Shown: positions 5,996-10,357 of the stretch, one piece after another
Numbering within the stretch: the stretch's first letter is position 1
How the letters are laid out: each line of letters starts with the position of its first letter
The notes under the pieces: model-generated
What the model was told of the DNA's origin: nothing
Database searches by the model: none
What the model saw: only the letters and a program-made list of their open reading frames with translations
Assembly: GCA_902489575.1 (NCBI GenBank)
Contig: CABUAQ010000072.1
Span: forward strand, 1 to 10,357
Direction of reading: 5' to 3'
From: an uncultured bacterium
GTDB lineage: Bacteria > Cyanobacteriota > Vampirovibrionia > Gastranaerophilales > Gastranaerophilaceae
DNA: 10,357 nucleotides
Made by a program: the position numbers and the translations under genes

Positions 5996-6823
5996 ATGAA
6001 AAAGTTATTAATTATATTAGGGATTGTTGGAATTTTATCAACTAAAGTTTTCGCGATAGAAGGCGAGGAAGTTAAGCTTGATAATGTTGAGCCTGCCAAA
6101 ATTGAATTGCCTGATATAGACTATAAGGATAAAGATTCTCTTGTAATTTCGGATAAAGAGATTATGGATGAAATTATTAAACTTCAAAAGGAAAAGGATG
6201 TTGAGGATATAGATAATCTTTGGAAAGGTACAGTGGAAAATAATCAGGTGATTGGTTTTGCTCTGAAAAAATTGTCAACCCCTGAGAGTCAACGCAGAAT
6301 TCATTCTTCATTAATGGCAAAAACTCTTTCAGCGATTGTTTCAGGTGCTTCATTAGCTCCTGCTTTAATTGGAGCTGATTATATGATTCAATCGGGTTCT
6401 TACGCTGCCGGCAGGTTGGCCCAAAATTTTATTAACAGGAAGAATGTTCCGCAGGAAATTCCTTTGACAGATACAGAGTTGATTGAGTTAGCAGGACTTG
6501 TTGAAAGTTTGCAGGATAAGATTATCAACGCTTATTACAATTATAAAAATTCTTTAACTCAATTAAAAGAAGTTCGCTCACGAGAACTTCTATATAATAA
6601 AAATTATGCAAAGGCTATGGATGAAGAAGATTTCCTGGAAATAGCCATTTCATCGGCTTTATATAAAGATATGCAAATGGAAGAATATAAATACCTTCAA
6701 TTAGCAAAGAAATATCATTTAGAGTTACAGCGACTTGCAGGCAAGAAAGTTGTTGATAATCTTAACTTGTATCAATATAATTATGATTCAACTCTGATAG
6801 GAGGGGGCAATGTTAAAAAATAA
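5996..6823 (+). CDS. Secreted helical protein with TolC-like hairpin, paralog 1
   Basis: This 275-residue product has a signal peptide (cleavage near Ala20, KVFA), an acidic segment to about residue 70, and then a region shared with the next gene. That region has a DIDNLWKG motif (71-78), the FALKKL stretch (88-93), a small-residue hydrophobic segment (about 106-140), and a long helical hairpin (about 158-249) running from the ELIELAGLVESLQ motif through AYYNYKNSL to LQRLAG. The hairpin resembles one alpha-hairpin of TolC-family proteins, but no flanking beta-strand segments or second repeat are seen. The start is fixed by the signal peptide although no ribosome site precedes it. It overlaps the next gene by 14 bases. 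A periplasmic or membrane-associated role is inferred; the exact function is unknown. Confidence 0.82.
   Translation: MKKLLIILGIVGILSTKVFAIEGEEVKLDNVEPAKIELPDIDYKDKDSLVISDKEIMDEIIKLQKEKDVEDIDNLWKGTVENNQVIGFALKKLSTPESQRRIHSSLMAKTLSAIVSGASLAPALIGADYMIQSGSYAAGRLAQNFINRKNVPQEIPLTDTELIELAGLVESLQDKIINAYYNYKNSLTQLKEVRSRELLYNKNYAKAMDEEDFLEIAISSALYKDMQMEEYKYLQLAKKYHLELQRLAGKKVVDNLNLYQYNYDSTLIGGGNVKK
6799..6806 (+). promoter_or_regulatory. Strong ribosome binding site within the upstream gene
   Basis: AGGAGGGG lies three bases before the ATG at 6810, inside the last codons of the preceding gene. It is the best Shine-Dalgarno sequence in the window and fixes this start, allowing translation of the second paralog independent of, or coupled to, the first. 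Its strength contrasts with the first paralog, which has none. Confidence 0.8.
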
Positions 6824-8387
6824 TATATTATTTTCAGCTGTTTTGGCGAGTCTTTTGGCTTTGCCGGTGTGGGCGGATCAATTGTCCGAAGTTGAATTTC
6901 CAAAACCTCCGGCATATAGAGTAGGGATTTCTGAGTTGCCGGAAAAACAATATGTTCAAGCTGTTCATGAAAAAAATAAGCTGGAGAAAAAATATGCACA
7001 GATTGATGATTCAAATGATGCAAGTTATACAGATTTGACGTATGCAGATTTGAGTATAAAACGTTTATCTAAAGAAATTGCACAGGATCTGGAATTTGAA
7101 GAACAAGATATGATTTCGGATTTATCTTTATTGTGGCAGGGGGCGGCGGTTCAGAGTGATACAATAAACTTTGCCCTTTATAAATTAGCAAATCCGGATG
7201 CAGATAAGCCTGACAGTAAGTCGGTTAAAAATGTGTTAAAAACTATTGCAAGCATGTCAACGCTTGTTGGGGCGAGCATGGGGAGTCCTATTATTGCTGG
7301 GTCTTCATTAATTGGCGGAAATATCCTGGGAATTATGTCTCAGGATACGAAGGCACTCAATTATAAGTATACAAGGGTGAATGATGCAGACATGATTATT
7401 CTAATCCGTAAGGTTGAGGATCTTCAGCAAAAAGCAGTAAATCTTTATTATGACTACATGAGTGCGAAAAAACAAGTTGATTTTACAAATCAGCTTGTGG
7501 AAGAAAGACAGCGTAACTTTAATCTTGCTCAGAATAATAATGCTCCGAGAGAACTTGTTGTTATAACTGATGCATATTATCGTACAGCTCTTGATAAACA
7601 AAGAAATGCAAAATCGGAATTTTTTTCAAAAAGGGCTGCATTGGAGCAGTTTGTAGGTAACGAAACCTTTATACAATTTGAAGCGGAACTTGCTGCCCGT
7701 GACAGAGGTGAAAAAATTGAACGTCCTGAATTGAAACCTGCTCCGGAAAATCAAATTCCTCCGGAGGACGCTTCAAATATTTCTATACAGGCTTTAGATA
7801 ATTCAGATACCCGTTCAAGTTCTGAGGTTGACAATGCTGCGGCAAATCAAATTGGCAGTTCTGTTCAATCTATAGCAAAAGTTGAGAATATCATAGAGGC
7901 GTCTACTCTTAATCCCCTTGAAGAAGAAACTTCAGATAAAGAATTTTTGACAGGATCATCTTCAAATATAGAAGACAAGGATTTTGATGAAGATATAAAA
8001 TCTGGATTTCTGAGTAGATTTAAGAGATCTAAGCAGAATAATTCTTCTCAAATTTCGGTTGAACCCAAACCTGTAAAACCGGATAAATATTCAACAAAGG
8101 GGCTTATTTTCCTGCACGGAAATGATAAATATTCAGCACAACAAATGCAACAACAGCAAGAATATTCTACAAAATTTGATAAATCAAATAAGAAGGTTAA
8201 GTCTGAAAAAAAATCAAAAAAAATAAGAACAAAATCTGAAGAAGTTGAAGTAAAACAAAAAAATGAATTTGAATTTGAACCGCTTGATGAAATAAGAGTT
8301 CCGGATTTTAGTCGCGGCGGCGGTTATTCAATTCATTCTGACTCCTTTGAGGAAATTAACAATGGAGATATGCCAGTACAGTATTAA
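6810..8387 (+). CDS. Secreted TolC-hairpin-like protein with long disordered tail, paralog 2
   Basis: The 525-residue product has a signal peptide (cleavage near Ala22, PVWA) and a charged region rich in Glu and Lys to about 100. It shares its core with the previous gene: DLSLLWQG (104-111), INFALYKL (119-126), a small-residue hydrophobic segment (about 142-176), and a helical hairpin (about 192-283) from MIILIRKVEDLQ through LYYDYMSAK and ITDAYYRTALDKQ to ALEQFVG. That hairpin closely follows the pattern of a TolC-family half-repeat (YYDY...AL...A...LE.. .G). From about 295 the chain is low-complexity: acidic and Ser/Asn-rich (to about 395), then Lys/Gln-rich (to about 480), ending in an aromatic/acidic stretch. 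These tails look disordered. It is not a full TolC because only one hairpin is present. The function is unknown; an envelope or scaffold role is inferred. Confidence 0.82.
   Translation: MLKNNILFSAVLASLLALPVWADQLSEVEFPKPPAYRVGISELPEKQYVQAVHEKNKLEKKYAQIDDSNDASYTDLTYADLSIKRLSKEIAQDLEFEEQDMISDLSLLWQGAAVQSDTINFALYKLANPDADKPDSKSVKNVLKTIASMSTLVGASMGSPIIAGSSLIGGNILGIMSQDTKALNYKYTRVNDADMIILIRKVEDLQQKAVNLYYDYMSAKKQVDFTNQLVEERQRNFNLAQNNNAPRELVVITDAYYRTALDKQRNAKSEFFSKRAALEQFVGNETFIQFEAELAARDRGEKIERPELKPAPENQIPPEDASNISIQALDNSDTRSSSEVDNAAANQIGSSVQSIAKVENIIEASTLNPLEEETSDKEFLTGSSSNIEDKDFDEDIKSGFLSRFKRSKQNNSSQISVEPKPVKPDKYSTKGLIFLHGNDKYSAQQMQQQQEYSTKFDKSNKKVKSEKKSKKIRTKSEEVEVKQKNEFEFEPLDEIRVPDFSRGGGYSIHSDSFEEINNGDMPVQY
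8349..8353 (+). promoter_or_regulatory. Ribosome binding site deciding the start of the lipoyl-family gene
   Basis: GAGGA ends eight bases before the ATG at 8362. The reading frame could be extended upstream to a TTG at 8347, but that codon overlaps this ribosome site, so the ATG at 8362 is the better start. Confidence 0.65.
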
Positions 8388-9012
8388 TTCCGGACATGTT
8401 AATATGAGTGTTGATAGCGCGTTGTTAGAAAGTGCTATTAATGAGAACAAGCAAGAGCCCATATTCAGATTATACGGCTGGTCGCCGGCATGTGTTTCTT
8501 TGGGCAGAAACCAGAATGATGATTTTTTAGATAAAGAGTTTCTTAAAGAAAATAATGTTGATGTTGTAAGGCGTTTAACAGGTGGGCGTGCCCTGTTGCA
8601 TGATAATGAAATAACTTATAGTTTTGTGTGTCCGATTTCTTATCTTAAAAATGGCGGACATATTGTGTCTTCATATAAAGAGATATCTCAGATTTTTATT
8701 GATAAATTTAAGAAACTTGGTGTAGAACTGGATTATGGTAATACAAAACCTGTTAATACAAGTTTTGATTATTGTATGCTGATTTCAACCGGGGCAGACC
8801 TTTGTTATAATAATAAAAAGTTGATTGGTTCTGCCCAATTTCGAAAAAACGGATATATATTGCAGCATGGTTCTATTTTGTATGATTATAACCGGGAATT
8901 TTTAGAAAAAATTTTTGACGAAAGAATTGACGCTGAAAGTATTACATGTATTAAAGAAATTAATCCTGATTTGACAAAAGAGCAAATAATTGCGATACTG
9001 AGTGTAGATTAA
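8362..9012 (+). CDS. Lipoate-protein ligase/octanoyltransferase family protein (LipM-like)
   Basis: This 216-residue cytosolic enzyme belongs to the biotin/lipoate A/B protein ligase fold, which attaches octanoate or lipoate to lipoyl domains. Motifs, numbered from the ATG, are SVDSALLE near the N-terminus, FRLYGWSPACVSLGRNQ (35-51), the diagnostic RRLTGGRALLH (70-80), KKLIGSAQ with Lys153, and LQHGSIL. Cys138 lies 18 residues before the GSAQ motif, the position of the nucleophilic Cys in LipM-type octanoyltransferases, so a transferase is favoured over an ATP-dependent ligase. There is no C-terminal LplA accessory domain. The protein is shorter than B. subtilis LipM. It overlaps the preceding gene by 26 bases, with its ATG chosen by the GAGGA site. 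No lipoyl synthase gene or lipoyl-domain substrate is visible in the window. Confidence 0.88.
   Translation: MEICQYSINSGHVNMSVDSALLESAINENKQEPIFRLYGWSPACVSLGRNQNDDFLDKEFLKENNVDVVRRLTGGRALLHDNEITYSFVCPISYLKNGGHIVSSYKEISQIFIDKFKKLGVELDYGNTKPVNTSFDYCMLISTGADLCYNNKKLIGSAQFRKNGYILQHGSILYDYNREFLEKIFDERIDAESITCIKEINPDLTKEQIIAILSVD
8971..8999 (+). promoter_or_regulatory. Candidate promoter for the pilin-like gene
   Basis: TTGACA at 8971-8976 is a consensus -35 and is followed, after exactly 17 bases, by GATACT at 8994-8999, a four-of-six -10. It lies in the 3' end of the preceding gene and would start transcription about 33 bases before the ATG at 9039. The -10 match is modest. Confidence 0.4.
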
Positions 9013-9038
9013 ATAAATAGGATTTTACGGGTATAGAT

Positions 9039-9791
9039 ATGAATAAAAAACTCGGTGTTACACAATCACAAACTGTGCTAATCTTGGGCATTGTTTTTTT
9101 GATTTTGTTTTTTTGTATGTGGTTTCCTTTAGTTGAAGGTATAAAAATGAGAAAATATTCAGCTCAATTGAGTATGCTATATTCTCGAGCATTACAAGCT
9201 CACAGGGTGTATTCAATAATTTCATCTACTCGTCCTACTGAAATGGATACTACTTTACCATTAGATAAGTTTGTTGAAACGTACTACACTCCATATTTTG
9301 ATGTTGATAAAGTTTGTAAAGGTAATCAAGACGGCTGTTGGAATAAGACCCAATATAAAGATTTGTCAAATAAGAAGTTAAACAGGGTTTTGTATAGTCT
9401 TGTTCTTAGCGATAACCTTACAATGGGATTTATAAAAGACAAAGAAGGCAGAATTTCTTATCTTGTGGATTTGGATGGTACTTCCGGAGATAATAAGTTA
9501 GGGCATGATATTTTTGCGTTTTATATTTTTAATCATAAAACATTTAAACCAAATTGTGATAATGAAGTTTACAATAAATATTTTATAAAAAATGGTATTC
9601 ATCTCGGCGGTTACAATGAGTGCGGAATCCCTCATGATGTTTTGCCTATTACCGAAATGTTGAGCAAGGATTTAATTGACGGATGTCATAAGAAATCTCC
9701 TCAAAGTTCTTTTGGGGCAGGGGTAGGAGCTGCATGTACAGCTGTTATTCGCTATAGTAACTGGACTATAGACAAAAACTATCCTTGGTAG
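9039..9791 (+). CDS. Pilin-like secreted or membrane-anchored protein
   Basis: The 250-residue product has a short polar N-terminus and one strongly hydrophobic helix (about 12-31), continuing into an amphipathic helix (about 34-60), the layout of type IV pilins and pseudopilins. The C-terminal domain contains VDLDGTSGDNKLGHDIF (from 143), a D-x-D-G loop plus a GxD motif like those in pilin-like proteins of Gastranaerophilales, six cysteines (93, 100, 173, 195, 216, 233) and a C-terminus ending in YPW. The canonical prepilin site (G/A followed by F-T-L-x-E) is absent: Gly6 is followed by VTQSQ and there is no Glu at +5. It may not be processed by prepilin peptidase, or may be a minor pilin relative. 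A weak AGGAT/ACGGG ribosome site precedes it. Confidence 0.72.
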   Translation: MNKKLGVTQSQTVLILGIVFLILFFCMWFPLVEGIKMRKYSAQLSMLYSRALQAHRVYSIISSTRPTEMDTTLPLDKFVETYYTPYFDVDKVCKGNQDGCWNKTQYKDLSNKKLNRVLYSLVLSDNLTMGFIKDKEGRISYLVDLDGTSGDNKLGHDIFAFYIFNHKTFKPNCDNEVYNKYFIKNGIHLGGYNECGIPHDVLPITEMLSKDLIDGCHKKSPQSSFGAGVGAACTAVIRYSNWTIDKNYPW

Positions 9792-9797
9792 TATAAT
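9769..9797 (+). promoter_or_regulatory. Near-consensus promoter for the nucleotidyltransferase gene
   Basis: TAGACA at 9769-9774 (five of six to the -35 consensus) is separated by exactly 17 bases from TATAAT at 9792-9797, a perfect -10. Transcription would start near 9804, just ahead of the ribosome site AAAGGGA (about 9805-9811) of the gene starting at 9822. The -35 lies in the last codons of the pilin-like gene. This is the best promoter in the window. Confidence 0.65.
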
Positions 9798-9821
9798 CGT
9801 TCAAAAAGGGATTAAGATATT

Positions 9822-10357
9822 ATGAAAAATGTAAAAGCTATGGTGATGGCGGCAGGTATGGGGTCAAGATTGGAACCGATTACGTTGATGTTGCCAAAAC
9901 CTCTGATACCTGTAATGAACAGACCATTGATGGATATAATTTTATCACAATTGAAAAGCGCCGGAATAAAAGATGTTATTTCAAATACGTATTATTTGGC
10001 TGATCAGATTATCGACAGATACAAAGAAAATAACCTTGGAGTAAAATTTTCTTATATTAAAGAAGATGAATTGTCCGGAACAGCAGGCGGAGTTAAAAAA
10101 TGTCAGTTTTTCTTTAAAAAAGATGAAGATTTTATTGTGATGTCAGGTGACATTTTGACCACTGCCGATATTAAAAAAGCGGTAAAAATTCATAAAAAAT
10201 CCAGGGCGATTGCAACAATTGGGGTAAAACAAATTCCGCATGAAAATGTTTGTCATTTTGGAGTTGTTGTAACAGATGAAAATGGATTTATAACTGAGTT
10301 TCAAGAAAAGCCGTCTGTAGAAGAAGCAAAAAGTAATTTGATTAATACAGGAATTTA
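9822..10357 (+). CDS. Sugar-nucleotide pyrophosphorylase (NDP-sugar synthase), 5' part
   Basis: The first 178 codons of a nucleotidyltransferase are present; the gene runs off the right edge. The N-terminal AMVMAAGMGSRLEPIT loop followed by PKPLIPVMNRPLM is the signature G-x-G-x-R-L...PKPL of enzymes that condense a sugar-1-phosphate with an NTP to give an NDP-sugar and pyrophosphate. Later motifs agree: SGTAGGVKK (about 84-92), SGDIL (the metal-binding GD, about 108-112), and FGVV...EFQEKP (about 147-164). The closest style is mannose-1-phosphate guanylyltransferase or glucose-1-phosphate uridylyl/thymidylyltransferase; base and sugar cannot be settled from this part. Such enzymes supply precursors for cell-surface polysaccharide. 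The start is supported by AAAGGGA and its own promoter. No C-terminal acyltransferase-type domain can be seen because of the cut. Confidence 0.9.
   Translation, partial: MKNVKAMVMAAGMGSRLEPITLMLPKPLIPVMNRPLMDIILSQLKSAGIKDVISNTYYLADQIIDRYKENNLGVKFSYIKEDELSGTAGGVKKCQFFFKKDEDFIVMSGDILTTADIKKAVKIHKKSRAIATIGVKQIPHENVCHFGVVVTDENGFITEFQEKPSVEEAKSNLINTGI

Noticed and set aside
6781..7601. Minus-strand open frames at 6781-7023 and 7401-7601
   Set aside because: Both are antisense to the 525-codon gene, which has a signal peptide and paralog support; neither has a ribosome site or recognisable protein features.
8347..8361. Upstream TTG start for the lipoate-ligase family gene
   Set aside because: The TTG overlaps the GAGGA ribosome site that serves the ATG at 8362, and the family's N-terminal motif begins just after that ATG.

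Overview
The window is AT-rich DNA from a Gram-negative-type (diderm) bacterium. At least five products carry clear Sec signal peptides, one of them a TolC-family outer-membrane protein, and another resembles a pilin. The low GC, the pilin-like protein with a DLDG loop and a YPW C-terminus, and a lineage-style glycine-rich membrane protein starting MTIEQIKPNYALKH are most reminiscent of gut Candidatus Gastranaerophilales (Vampirovibrionia/Melainabacteria). That placement is an inference from protein style; no rRNA or marker gene is present to confirm it.

Layout. Bases 1-132 hold no gene. They are much more GC-rich than the rest, with a tight run of four G-tracts and an imperfect 13-bp direct repeat, and look like part of a dispersed repeat. 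A minus-strand gene (133-783) encodes a single-pass envelope protein. A divergent plus-strand operon follows (923-3008): two tandem paralogous secreted proteins with four equally spaced cysteines, then a cytosolic alpha/beta hydrolase. It converges on a minus-strand multi-pass membrane protein (3017-3742). A divergent intergenic region, with a 17-bp inverted repeat and an extended -10 promoter, separates that gene from a standalone TolC-family gene (3853-5121). This converges on a minus-strand TPR gene (5126-5899).

The right part is one plus-strand run. A second tandem paralog pair (5996-6823 and 6810-8387, overlapping) encodes secreted helical proteins whose core resembles one TolC alpha-hairpin without an evident beta-barrel. 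These are followed by an overlapping lipoate/octanoate-transferase family gene (8362-9012), a pilin-like gene (9039-9791), and the 5' part of a sugar-nucleotide (NDP-sugar) pyrophosphorylase (from 9822, cut by the window end) with its own near-consensus promoter.

Most products act at or beyond the inner membrane, so the region reads as an envelope gene neighbourhood with a few housekeeping enzymes mixed in. The most unusual element is the pair of half-TolC-like proteins. The four-cysteine paralog pair is a second family I cannot assign. No CRISPR array, transposase, tRNA or rRNA was seen.
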